From assembly GCA_963841045.1 (NCBI GenBank), contig CAWJBD010000013.1, positions 62,001 to 126,000 on the forward strand: 64,000 bases of DNA, written 5' to 3'. Both the position numbers and the translations under genes were made by a program. The notes under the pieces were generated by a model that saw nothing but the letters and a program-made list of their open reading frames with translations, was not told where the DNA came from and did no database searches. This document shows, piece after piece, positions 55,692 to 64,000 of the stretch. Numbering within the stretch: position 1 is the stretch's first letter; each line of letters opens with the position of its first letter. Source of the stretch: Aalborgiella sp963841045 (lineage in GTDB: Bacteria > Pseudomonadota > Gammaproteobacteria > Burkholderiales > Burkholderiaceae_C).

Positions 55692-58625
55692 TTATTGGCA
55701 CGATTCACATGTTGGATCATCAACGCCGCAAAATCGAATGTCAGTTGCTGGCATATTTGCCATTTGTTTTTGTGCTGCAGCAGCTGCTGCATCAAGTGCA
55801 CTCATGCCACTTGCTTGAGATGTGTCTGAACCAGACGACACTGCGTTCATGCGGCCATTCATCACTGTTGATTTTTCAGCATGTGTTGCACCCACTGTGC
55901 GCAAATAATAAGTCGTCTTCAAACCACGCAACCATGCTAGCTTGTAAGTGTCATCGAGTTTCTTGCCAGATACACCTGCCATATAAATGTTGAGTGATTG
56001 CGCTTGATCAATCCATTTCTGGCGGCGAGCCGCAGCTTCAACAATCCACTGCGTTTCGATTTCAAACGCTGTTGCGTACAAAGCTTTGACATCTTGCGGC
56101 ACACGATCAATGGGGCGCAGTGAACCATCATAGTGTTTCAAATCAACCACCATCACATCGTCCCACAAACCTAAACGTTTGAGATCATGCACCAAGCGTC
56201 CGTTGATGATGGTGAACTCGCCGGATAAGTTGGATTTAACGGACAGGTTGCCGAAACAAGGTTCGATACAAGCGTCCACACCAATGATGTTGGAAATGGT
56301 TGCGGTGGGTGCAATAGCGATACAGTTTGAATTGCGCATGCCATCCTGGGCAATTTTGTTGCGCAAGGCATCCCAATCCAAAGTGCTTGAACGATCCACC
56401 TCAACATAACCACCACGCTCTTGAGCGAGCAAATCCAGTGTATCCAAAGGCAATATGCCTTTGTCCCACAACGAACCCCTGTAACTCGCGTATCTACCAC
56501 GTTCTTTCGCCAGATCAGTGGACGCCCAGTATGCGTAATAACAAATAGCCTCCATTGAGGTATCCGCAAATTCAATGGCCTCTTGACTTGCATACGGCAC
56601 ACGCATTTCATACAAGCAATCTTGAAAACCCATCAAACCCAGTCCGACTGGACGGTGCTTCATATTAGAATCACGCGCTTTTTTGACCGCGTAATAATTG
56701 ATGTCAATCACGTTGTCCAACATGCGCATCGCAGTTGTGACCGTTTTCTTCAACTTATCGTGATCAATTTGGCCATCGCGCAAATGTTGCACCAAGTTCA
56801 CCGACCCAAGATTGCAGACTGCTGTCTCAGTATCACTGGTGTTCAATGTGATTTCCGTGCACAAATTACTGGAATGAACCACACCTGCATGTTGCTGTGG
56901 CGAGCGAATATTGCATGGGTCTTTGAATGTGATCCATGGATGACCTGTTTCAAACAGCATGGTCAGCATCTTGCGCCACATATCAGCCGCTTGCACCGTC
57001 TTGGCAGGCGAAATTTCGCCTCGCGCTGCTTTGGCCTCATACGCCACATAGGCTGTCTCAAATGCTTTGCCATATTTGTCATGCAAATCGGGCACATCAT
57101 TGGGAGAAAACAGAGTCCACTCACCTTTTTCCATGACACGGCGCATGAACAAATCAGGAATCCAGTTTGCCGTGTTCATGTCGTGTGTGCGACGACGGTC
57201 ATCACCCGTATTTTTACGAAGCTCTAAAAACTCCTCCATATCCAAGTGCCAAGTCTCAAGATATGTACAGACCGCACCTTTGCGTTTACCGCCTTGGTTC
57301 ACAGCCACTGCTGTGTCGTTCACCACTTTCAAGAATGGCACAACACCTTGTGATTCACCATTTGTGCCTTTGATGTGCGCGCCCAAAGCACGAACACGTG
57401 TCCAATCGTTACCCAAACCGCCTGCATATTTAGAAAGCAGCGCATTTTCTTTAATCAACTCATAGATACCATCCAAATCATCTGGAACGGTTGACAGATA
57501 GCAAGATGACAATTGAGAGCGACGCGTACCACTGTTGAAAAGCGTAGGTGTGCTGGACATGAAGTCGAAAGACGACAGTACGTTGTAAAACTCAATGGCA
57601 CGCGCTTCTCGGTCAGCCTCATTCAGCGACAATCCCATAGCGACACGCATGAAAAAAGCTTGCGGCAACTCAATGCGTTTTTTGCGCACATGCAAGAAGT
57701 AACGGTCATACAAAGTTTGCAGGCCAAGATAATCAAATTTCAAATCTTGTTCTGGTTTTAGTGCTGCACCTAAACGCGCCAAATCAAATTGCAACAATTT
57801 TTCATCCAGCAATTCGTTTTGCACGCCTGTTTTAATGAATTGTGGAAAGTATTCGGCATAGCGCGTTGTCATGTCTTCTTGAAACACCTCGCCGCCCAAA
57901 ATTTCTCGACGGATGGTATGCAGCAACAAGCGCGCTGTGACGTAGGTGTAATCTGGCTCACTTTCAATGAGCGTTCGGGTAGCCATGATGGATGCTTTGT
58001 AGACCTCGTCCATTGGCACACCGTCGTACAAATTGCGCAGCGTCTCGGCCATGATGGGCGCTGGTTGAACATCGTTGCCCAAACCAGCACACGCTGTTGT
58101 GATCAGGTGATTAAGACGTTGCATGTCCAAAACAACACGCTCGCCACCATCCATGACATGCAAAGCTGGCGCAGCTGGTGCAGCAACAGCCTCGTCTGCA
58201 CGCGCTTTGGCACGTTCTTGGGTGCGCTTTTCACGGTACAACACATAAGATCTGGCAACTTCATGGTGACCACCGCGCATCAAGCCCAGCTCAACTTGGT
58301 CTTGCACATCTTCAATGTGAAAAGTGCCGCCGCCTGGTCTTGAACGCATCAATGCACGAATGACAGCTTGCGTCAGCCCATCAACCGTATCGCGGACGCT
58401 GGCGGAGGCCGCGCCTTGTGTGCCATGCACCGCCAAAAACGCTTTCATCACAGCAACTGCAATCTTGCTTGGTTCAAAAGGAACCACAGCGCCATTGCGT
58501 CGAATGATTTGGTAATTGTCCAGTGTTTGTGCTCCCCGATCATCCAATCTGTCTTCGCGTGGTGACGAGGCTTGCATAAAGCCCAAAGGATTCGTGTTTG
58601 TTGTATTTGTTGCGGCTTGCTGCAT
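55692..58625 (-). CDS. nrdA: Ribonucleoside-diphosphate reductase, alpha subunit
   Basis: Catalytic subunit of class Ia ribonucleotide reductase, 977 residues. An ATP-cone domain (RRNGAVVPFEPSKIAVAVMK, about residues 38-135) provides allosteric control. The active site is in the 10-stranded barrel: the Cys-bearing STPTLFNSGTRRSQLSSCYL, NLCTEITLNTS and CNLGSVNL. The C-terminal Cys pair is DPTCESCQ. The ATG at 58625 has AGAGGA 7 bases upstream. Two NrdR boxes lie about 90-130 bases upstream. The Met/Gln-rich N terminus is an extension before the cone. Confidence 0.97.
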   Translation of the reverse strand: MQQAATNTTNTNPLGFMQASSPREDRLDDRGAQTLDNYQIIRRNGAVVPFEPSKIAVAVMKAFLAVHGTQGAASASVRDTVDGLTQAVIRALMRSRPGGGTFHIEDVQDQVELGLMRGGHHEVARSYVLYREKRTQERAKARADEAVAAPAAPALHVMDGGERVVLDMQRLNHLITTACAGLGNDVQPAPIMAETLRNLYDGVPMDEVYKASIMATRTLIESEPDYTYVTARLLLHTIRREILGGEVFQEDMTTRYAEYFPQFIKTGVQNELLDEKLLQFDLARLGAALKPEQDLKFDYLGLQTLYDRYFLHVRKKRIELPQAFFMRVAMGLSLNEADREARAIEFYNVLSSFDFMSSTPTLFNSGTRRSQLSSCYLSTVPDDLDGIYELIKENALLSKYAGGLGNDWTRVRALGAHIKGTNGESQGVVPFLKVVNDTAVAVNQGGKRKGAVCTYLETWHLDMEEFLELRKNTGDDRRRTHDMNTANWIPDLFMRRVMEKGEWTLFSPNDVPDLHDKYGKAFETAYVAYEAKAARGEISPAKTVQAADMWRKMLTMLFETGHPWITFKDPCNIRSPQQHAGVVHSSNLCTEITLNTSDTETAVCNLGSVNLVQHLRDGQIDHDKLKKTVTTAMRMLDNVIDINYYAVKKARDSNMKHRPVGLGLMGFQDCLYEMRVPYASQEAIEFADTSMEAICYYAYWASTDLAKERGRYASYRGSLWDKGILPLDTLDLLAQERGGYVEVDRSSTLDWDALRNKIAQDGMRNSNCIAIAPTATISNIIGVDACIEPCFGNLSVKSNLSGEFTIINGRLVHDLKRLGLWDDVMVVDLKHYDGSLRPIDRVPQDVKALYATAFEIETQWIVEAAARRQKWIDQAQSLNIYMAGVSGKKLDDTYKLAWLRGLKTTYYLRTVGATHAEKSTVMNGRMNAVSSGSDTSQASGMSALDAAAAAAQKQMANMPATDIRFCGVDDPTCESCQ

Positions 58626-58711
58626 TGCTGATGTCCTCTGAAGCTTGTTATTTGTCTATCGTTATAGCTATATTTTTTAATGTTTTAAGCTGCAGATATA
58701 CAGATCTTAAA

Positions 58712-58758
58712 ACACTACATTTGGTGTTTCGTCTAGCTTAAAACACTACAGGTAGTGT
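58712..58758 (-). promoter_or_regulatory. Pair of NrdR boxes upstream of nrdAB
   Basis: ACACTACATTTGGTGT (58712-58727) and ACACTACAGGTAGTGT (58743-58758) match the NrdR palindrome. Their starts are 31 bases apart, three helical turns, the usual spacing for the ATP-cone repressor NrdR. Each is preceded by CTTAAA, making a 14-base direct repeat. Confidence 0.9.
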
Positions 58759-58855
58759 TTTTGGCCAACGTTCAGTTTACATCAAAACCTGAAAAAAGTG
58801 TCGCTTTTTTCACAATTTTGCATACGTTTTTATCTATAGCAAGGCAATCTAGAAT

Positions 58856-59404
58856 TTATATGGCGCGCAGCACATACGGCCAATCGAAACCTTTTCCCGG
58901 ATCAGCTTTGCGACCCGCCGCAACATGCTCATGCCCTGTCACATCAACAATTGGGTAATTTTGTTTTATAGCAGCACACAGGCTGATCAGAGTTTCATAT
59001 TGACTGGATTCAAAAGCATCACCTTCTAAACCTTCTAACTCTATGCCCACTGAATAATCATTGCAATTTTCTCTGCCATTGAACTCAGATTTACCAGCAT
59101 GCCATGCGCGTCTATCGCAGCTTACAAACTGCCATAAATCACCGTTGCGGCGAATATAAAAATGCGCTGAAACTTCAGCACCCCGTATGCTGTCGAAGTA
59201 AGGGTGCGCATCCCAATCCAAGGTGTTGGTAAATAACTGTTGCACTTCATCGCCACCAAACTGCCCTGGTGGCAAACTAATGGAATGGATAACGATGAGA
59301 TCGACCGCAATGCCCTGCGGACGATCGCCAAAATTGGGGGACTCAAGTCTTCTAGCAAACCTGTACCAGCCATCTTGCCAAAGATGAGAGTCAGTCAATG
59401 GCAT
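58856..59404 (-). CDS. ampD: 1,6-anhydro-N-acetylmuramyl-L-alanine amidase
   Basis: Cytoplasmic zinc amidase that recycles anhydro-muropeptides, and whose loss induces AmpC beta-lactamase in many species. The 182 residues show the zinc His in DLIVIHSISLPPGQFGGD and in TGHEHVAAGRKADPGKGFDW, and the catalytic SVGIELEGLEGD. nagZ, the enzyme acting before it, is also in this window. It follows the PP0621-type gene by 25 bases, and nrdA lies beyond. Confidence 0.95.
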   Translation of the reverse strand: MPLTDSHLWQDGWYRFARRLESPNFGDRPQGIAVDLIVIHSISLPPGQFGGDEVQQLFTNTLDWDAHPYFDSIRGAEVSAHFYIRRNGDLWQFVSCDRRAWHAGKSEFNGRENCNDYSVGIELEGLEGDAFESSQYETLISLCAAIKQNYPIVDVTGHEHVAAGRKADPGKGFDWPYVLRAI

Positions 59405-59429
59405 GATTTGACCCTGGATACGGCATAAG

Positions 59430-59690
59430 TTAACTTTTTAATGCGCCTAACTTGCGATGTTCAGCTGAACAAAACCAAGGCGCACCACCCAAACCATCAG
59501 GGCTTGGTAAAGCCTCTGACTGCGGCAAATGAACACCACAATGCGCACATGAGACCATCTGTTGCTTGGGTGCCGATCGAGTTTTAGTTTGCATCATTTC
59601 ATCGTTGCGGCTTTGAAGCATCTCTTTTCTATTGTTGCGCCATAACCAAACACCCACCAAAATAACCGCAAAAACAACTAAAAACTTCAT
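59430..59690 (-). CDS. PP0621-family small membrane protein
   Basis: An 86-residue protein with one N-terminal membrane segment (FLVVFAVILVGVWLWRNN), a basic linker and a C-terminal zinc-ribbon-like pair of Cys motifs (SCAHCGVHLP and PWFCSAEHRKLG). Matches the PP0621 family of unknown function, usually next to the CcsA-like gene. It overlaps that gene by four bases. Confidence 0.82.
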   Translation of the reverse strand: MKFLVVFAVILVGVWLWRNNRKEMLQSRNDEMMQTKTRSAPKQQMVSCAHCGVHLPQSEALPSPDGLGGAPWFCSAEHRKLGALKS

Positions 59691-60523
59691 ACCACACGCC
59701 CCAACAAAACCTCAAGCACAAAGCGCGAGCCAACATAGGCGAGCAACAACAAAGCAGCTGCGCTGTAAAGAACCCGAACGGCCGTACGTCCTCGCCAACC
59801 AAACCGCGCGCGTCCAATCAATAACACAGCAAAAGCCAACCATGCAAGTACAGAGAAGATGGTTTTATGATTCCATTGCCAAACTTTGCCTGGGCCATAC
59901 AGTGTTTCACTGAATAACCAACCAGCCAACAAAGTTGCAGTTAGCAAAACGAAGCCGGCCAACACAAACCGAAACGTCAAACGCTCCAAGGTGAGCAAAG
60001 GCAAACCACTGTTTACGTGCTTAGCTGCATTTGGCAATGTCCGCATTTGTGATTCTGCCCGCATCATCAACCAAGCATGCACAACCGCCGCCGCGAACAA
60101 GCCATATGACGCCAATCCCAAAGCCCAATGCAAAGGCAACCACGGCGTGACCGAGTGGTGCAACACTTGCCCAGGAAACGCCAAAGACATCAGCACCGTC
60201 ACAGCGGCCAAGCCTGCAAACGCCCATACGGCCTTCAGTTGTGGGTAGAGATGGCTTTCTATTAAATACACCGTCAGCATCAGCCATGCCGTGACAGACA
60301 GGGCAGCAGCAAAGCCAAAATGCGGCACCTCTACGGGCGACAAGCCCAACATGGACCAAGCCAGCAACACCGCGTGCAAAAACCAAGCAATCCACAAAAC
60401 TCGTCGTGTTGCAACTACGGTTCCACGCTCACCTGCATACATGGCAATGGCATAGGTCACAGCGACACCCAGACTTAAAAAAAGACTGCTGACTGAAAGT
60501 GTGGCGGTAGTCGCTAAAATCAT
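59687..60523 (-). CDS. CcsA/YpjD-like cytochrome assembly family membrane protein
   Basis: An integral membrane protein of 278 residues with about eight spans and the CcsA signature region: HWALGLASYGLFAAAVVHA and KVWQWNHKTIFSVLAWLAF. Homologues next to ffh are named YpjD or cytochrome c assembly family protein; a role in haem handling is inferred from the fold. It opens the operon CcsA-like, PP0621-like, ampD and is divergent from ffh. Confidence 0.88.
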   Translation of the reverse strand: MILATTATLSVSSLFLSLGVAVTYAIAMYAGERGTVVATRRVLWIAWFLHAVLLAWSMLGLSPVEVPHFGFAAALSVTAWLMLTVYLIESHLYPQLKAVWAFAGLAAVTVLMSLAFPGQVLHHSVTPWLPLHWALGLASYGLFAAAVVHAWLMMRAESQMRTLPNAAKHVNSGLPLLTLERLTFRFVLAGFVLLTATLLAGWLFSETLYGPGKVWQWNHKTIFSVLAWLAFAVLLIGRARFGWRGRTAVRVLYSAAALLLLAYVGSRFVLEVLLGRVV

Positions 60524-60604
60524 CCCTACAGTTTAGCCGTTCATGTCCTCATTTGCACTGATTTGACTCGACTCTTTTTAATATTTACCTGATCTTCAAA
60601 CCTT

Positions 60605-61987
60605 ATGGCATCGCTACTCACTGACAAACTGTCACAGCTGGTTAAACAAATGCGCGGGCAAGCGCGCATGACGGAATCCAACGTGCAAGACATGCTGCGT
60701 GAGGTTCGGCTGGCACTCTTGGAGGCCGACGTTGCTTTGCCAGTGGTGCGTGATTTCATTGCGCGGGTCAAAGAAAAAGCTTTGGGGCAAGAAGTAGTCG
60801 GTTCATTAAGCCCTGGCCAGGCATTGGTTGCGGTTGTTAATAAAGAATTGATTGCCACCATGGCTGGCAACGACATTGGCAGCACCACGGTGAGCGATTT
60901 AAATCTTGCCGCCCAACCACCTGCCGTGATACTGATGGCCGGCTTGCAAGGTGCTGGTAAAACCACCACCACTGCCAAGCTTGCCAAGCACTTAATTGAA
61001 AAGCGCAAGAAGAAAGTGTTGACCGTCTCTGGCGACGTGTACCGACCTGCAGCGATTGAGCAATTAAAAACCGTCACCGCACAAGTAGGCGCTGAATGGT
61101 TCCCCAGTAGTGCCGATCAAAAACCGCGCGACATTGCCTTTGCTGCGCTTGACTACGCCAAAAAACACCACTTTGATGTGCTGCTGGTGGACACTGCTGG
61201 TCGTTTGGGTATTGATGAAGTGCTGATGAACGAGATTCGCGAACTTCATGCGGTGCTGAACCCAATTGAAACGCTGTTTGTGGTCGATGCGATGCAAGGT
61301 CAAGACGCCATCAACACCGCCAAAGCTTTCAAAGACGCGCTGCCACTGACGGGCATTATCTTGACCAAATTAGATGGTGATTCACGCGGTGGTGCGGCGC
61401 TATCGGTTCGTCACATCACAGGCGCACCCATCAAGTTTGCGGGTACTTCTGAAAAACTAGACGGTTTAGAAGTTTTTGATGCCGAACGCCACGCCGGTCG
61501 TGTGTTGGGCATGGGCGATATTTTGGCTTTGGTTGAACAAGTCACCTCTGGCGTTGATGTGGCCGCCGCACAAAAAATGGCGGAGAAGATGAAAAGCGGT
61601 AAGGGCTTTGACCTGAACGACTTTTTAGGCCAATTGCAGCAAATGAAACAAATGGGTGGCTTGGCCAGCATGATGGACAAACTGCCTTCTCAACTGGCAG
61701 CCAAAGCGGGTCAAGTTGACATGGGCAAGGCTGAAAAAGACATGCGCCGCAAAGAAGGCATTATTTTGTCCATGACACCATTAGAACGACGCAAACCCGA
61801 TTTGATCAAGGCCACCCGAAAACGCCGCATTGCAGCAGGCGCTGGCGTGCATGTACAAGAGGTCAATCGCATGCTCAATGAGTTTGAACAAATGCAAGGC
61901 ATGATGAAGAAAATGAGTGGCGGCGGCATGATGAAGATGATGAAAAAACTCGGTGGCATGAAAGGCATGCCCAAAATGCCGTTTTGA
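60605..61987 (+). CDS. ffh: Signal recognition particle protein Ffh
   Basis: GTPase that, with 4.5S RNA, targets nascent membrane proteins. The 460 residues show the N domain, the G1 motif GLQGAGKTTTTAKLAKH, DTAGR (G3), TKLDGDSRGGAAL (G4) and the Met-rich M domain (MMKKMSGGGMMKMMKKLGG) that holds the RNA and signal sequences. No 4.5S RNA gene was seen. Divergent from the CcsA-like gene. Confidence 0.97.
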   Translation: MASLLTDKLSQLVKQMRGQARMTESNVQDMLREVRLALLEADVALPVVRDFIARVKEKALGQEVVGSLSPGQALVAVVNKELIATMAGNDIGSTTVSDLNLAAQPPAVILMAGLQGAGKTTTTAKLAKHLIEKRKKKVLTVSGDVYRPAAIEQLKTVTAQVGAEWFPSSADQKPRDIAFAALDYAKKHHFDVLLVDTAGRLGIDEVLMNEIRELHAVLNPIETLFVVDAMQGQDAINTAKAFKDALPLTGIILTKLDGDSRGGAALSVRHITGAPIKFAGTSEKLDGLEVFDAERHAGRVLGMGDILALVEQVTSGVDVAAAQKMAEKMKSGKGFDLNDFLGQLQQMKQMGGLASMMDKLPSQLAAKAGQVDMGKAEKDMRRKEGIILSMTPLERRKPDLIKATRKRRIAAGAGVHVQEVNRMLNEFEQMQGMMKKMSGGGMMKMMKKLGGMKGMPKMPF

Positions 61988-62018
61988 AGACCACGTCAGC
62001 AATATTTATATGCTTTTT

Positions 62019-62071
62019 TTGCCTCTAGCCGGCGTATTGATTGCCTAGAGTGCTATCAAATATATAGCATT
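62019..62071 (-). repeat. Interspersed hairpin repeat, copy 11 (ffh/nagZ gap)
   Basis: Minus-strand copy: ATGCTATATATTTGATAGCA hairpin, linker with TAG, GGCAATCAATACGCCGGCTA and GAGGC. Antisense to both neighbours. It fills much of the 132-base gap. Confidence 0.93.
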
Positions 62072-62119
62072 TGAAATGTAAACTAATATAAGTCGCTCAC
62101 CAAGATCTAAGCACTCACT

Positions 62120-63178
62120 ATGAACCCACATGCTCCCCTCATCATCGACATAGCGGGTACGGTCCTTAGCAAAGTTGACCGTCAGCGTTTGCAACACCCA
62201 CTGGTGGGTGGCTTGATTTTGTTTGCACGCAATTGGCAAAGCCGTGAACAGTTGACCGATTTGTGCGCCAGCATCAAACGCCTGCGTTCGGATTTGCTCA
62301 TTTGTGTGGACCATGAAGGAGGACGCGTTCAGCGCTTCAAAACCGATGGGTTTACTCACTTGCCACCGATGCGCGTTTTAGGCGATTTGTGGATGAAGGA
62401 CGCCATGCTAGCTACCAATGCGGCTACAGCTTGCGGCTATGTTTTGGGTGCAGAGTTGCGTGCATGCGGTGTGGATTTGAGCTTCACACCCGTACTGGAT
62501 TTGGATTATGGTGAAAGCAGTGTGATAGGCGACCGTGCTTTTCACCGTGACGCACGCGTCACAGCATTGTTGGCAAAAAGCTTGATGCATGGCTTGCTGC
62601 AAAGTGGCATGGCCAATTGCGGCAAGCATTTCCCTGGGCATGGTTTTGTGAAGGCCGATTCGCACACCGACATTCCTGTTGACAATCGCAGCCTGAAAAA
62701 AATCATGGCAGACGATGCTGCACCCTACACGTGGCTCAACAGCAGCCTGGCCAGTGTGATGCCCGCGCATGTCATTTATCCCAAGGTGGATACACGCCCT
62801 GCAGGCTTTTCTAAACCTTGGCTTGAAGATATTCTGCGTCAGCAGTGTCGTTTTACTGGCGCAGTTTTCAGTGACGATCTCAGTATGGCTGCTGCACGGC
62901 TGATTGATGGCAAGTTGGTCAGCTATAGCGAAGCAGCCATTACCGCTTTGTCGGCTGGTTGTGACTTGGTTTTGCTTTGCAATCAATCACTCGATTCTGG
63001 ACTAGCCATAGATACTTTGATTGACGGCATGGTTGAAGCACAGATCACTGGGCGCTGGCAACCCGCTGAAACCAGTGAATTGCGCCGCTTGTCTCTGTTG
63101 CCCACATCCACACCACTAGAATGGAATGACCTGATGGTTCATGCGCCCTACATACAGGCTTTGGATTTACTGCCGTGA
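62120..63178 (+). CDS. nagZ: Beta-N-acetylhexosaminidase
   Basis: Family 3 glycosidase that removes N-acetylglucosamine from anhydro-muropeptides in cell-wall recycling. The 352 residues show CVDHEGGRVQRF, NCGKHFPGHGFVKADSHTD (the catalytic His/Asp dyad region), and the nucleophile Asp in AVFSDDLSMAAA. Acts before AmpD, encoded 2.7 kb away on the other strand. No ribosome site is obvious. Confidence 0.96.
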   Translation: MNPHAPLIIDIAGTVLSKVDRQRLQHPLVGGLILFARNWQSREQLTDLCASIKRLRSDLLICVDHEGGRVQRFKTDGFTHLPPMRVLGDLWMKDAMLATNAATACGYVLGAELRACGVDLSFTPVLDLDYGESSVIGDRAFHRDARVTALLAKSLMHGLLQSGMANCGKHFPGHGFVKADSHTDIPVDNRSLKKIMADDAAPYTWLNSSLASVMPAHVIYPKVDTRPAGFSKPWLEDILRQQCRFTGAVFSDDLSMAAARLIDGKLVSYSEAAITALSAGCDLVLLCNQSLDSGLAIDTLIDGMVEAQITGRWQPAETSELRRLSLLPTSTPLEWNDLMVHAPYIQALDLLP

Positions 63179-63244
63179 TTTTGCTCAGGATACAGAATTT
63201 GCATACCGCAAAGTTTTTATCACTTCAAGTTAACGCAACGATAC

Positions 63245-64000
63245 ATGCTCATCAACACAACTGAGATTTTTTTAATTGCGATGCTGATCATTTTCAGCTT
63301 GCCATACTTGGTATGGCGTATCGCCAAAACAGATTACTACGCACCTTTGGTTGTGGTGCAAATTATTGCTGGCATTTTGCTGGGTCCTGGCATTTTGGGT
63401 TCCATCTTCCCAGGGTATTACAACTTCGTTTTCACACCGCAAGTGATTCAATCACTCAATGGCATTGCGTGGTGGGCCGTGATGTTATTCGTCATGATCG
63501 CAGGCATCGAGCTAGATTTAAATAAAGCTTGGGAGCATCGTGTAGAAAGTTCAATCACAGCTGGTTTTGCGTTGGCAACGCCCTTGATATTTGGTTGTGG
63601 TGCGGCACTATTGCTTTTATTTGGTCCACTCAGTCATTCAGGGTGGATCGGTACCTCAAGCCAGAACTTGGCAATTCGTACTTGGCATCGGTATGGCTTG
63701 TGCAGTTACAGCGCTGCCGATATTGATTTTGTTGATGGAGAAATTACAGATTCTGCGGCAACCGATTGGTCAACGCATCTTGCGTTATGCCAGTTTGGAT
63801 GATGTCGCCATATGGGGCGTGTTGGCCATTATTTTGTTGGACTGGACCCGCGTCGGACGGCAGTTAGGGTTCTTTGTGATCTTTGCGATATTGACATTTC
63901 TGTACCGAAAGCTGATGCGTCAACTGCAAGAGCAAGACCGTTGGTATGTCGCTTTAATTTGGTTAGCCATGTGCAGCTTTGCTGCGGACTGGGCAGGATT
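63245..64000 (+). CDS. Cation/proton antiporter, Kef/CPA2 type (one frameshift, cut by window end)
   Basis: Membrane antiporter of the monovalent cation:proton type; the first 250 residues are seen. Spans include IFLIAMLIIFSLPYLVW, IIAGILLGPGILG (the Kef-type GxxLGPxxLG signature) and AVMLFVMIAGIELDL. The frame breaks at 63668-63669: dropping one T joins TSSQN to WQFVLGIGMACAVTALPILI, and the frame then stays open to the window end (SLDDVAIWGVLAIILLDWTR). The C-terminal half is beyond the window. No soluble TrkA domain can be judged. Confidence 0.85.

Noticed and set aside
58836..58865. Possible twelfth repeat copy (ATAGCAAGGCAATC)
   Set aside because: Only about 14 bases match; the conserved ACGCCGGC core is missing, so it could be chance or a decayed end.
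6483..62071. The interspersed hairpin repeats as a CRISPR array
   Set aside because: Copies are kilobases apart, vary in orientation and have no regular spacers or cas genes.

Overview
The window reads as ordinary chromosome of a betaproteobacterium in Burkholderiales, most likely near Comamonadaceae. The evidence is the gene content and order (fkpB-ispH, serC-serA, rlmE-ftsH-folP-glmM, hpf/ptsN-hprK, nrdA-nrdB beside ampD and ffh, groESL under a CIRCE element), moderate GC, and a short interspersed repeat of a type I associate with that family. I cannot fix the genus. There is no prophage, transposase, CRISPR array or rRNA; the only tRNA is one with anticodon CAT.

Layout. 1-8 kb: end of lysS, a flavocytochrome c sulfide dehydrogenase pair (fccAB), ybiB, an amino-acid binding protein, groESL and a quinone oxidoreductase. 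8-12.8 kb: two lipoprotein enzymes (phospholipase D type and metallophosphoesterase), a solitary bufferin-like precursor and a GC-rich crotonase. 12.8-29.2 kb: housekeeping genes (serA, serC, radC, fkpB, ispH, glmM, folP, ftsH, rlmE, yhbY, dsbC, a ubiquinone hydroxylase, miaB) and tRNA-Met. 29.4-37.7 kb: a tightly packed set of ten genes that looks like a dialkylresorcinol-type aromatic lipid pathway, with DarA and DarB homologues, a BtrH-like acyltransferase, an ABC exporter, an acyl carrier protein, a ketosynthase lacking one catalytic His and a membrane methyltransferase. 37.7-64 kb: ychF, an orphan lipoprotein, dsbD, coaX, lysM, ptsN-hprK with a CsoR-type regulator, hpf, corA behind a structured leader, psd, purU, alr, lplT, a histone H1-like gene, nrdAB with two NrdR boxes, ampD, a CcsA-like gene, ffh, nagZ and the start of a cation/proton antiporter.

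Five things stand out. (1) The dar-like cluster is the best candidate for an undescribed pathway: its genes could build, transfer, methylate and export an aromatic lipid. (2) Eleven copies of one hairpin-bearing repeat are scattered through the window. Four lie inside reading frames and supply residues of IspH, FolP, DsbD and the exported domain in front of MiaB. (3) The corA leader can pair with and hide the corA Shine-Dalgarno sequence. (4) A bufferin-like precursor occurs without maturation genes. (5) Eleven genes, several of them essential, carry 17 frame breaks. Most of those I could place sit in short homopolymers, so I read them as residual sequencing errors rather than pseudogenes and annotate each gene as one unit.
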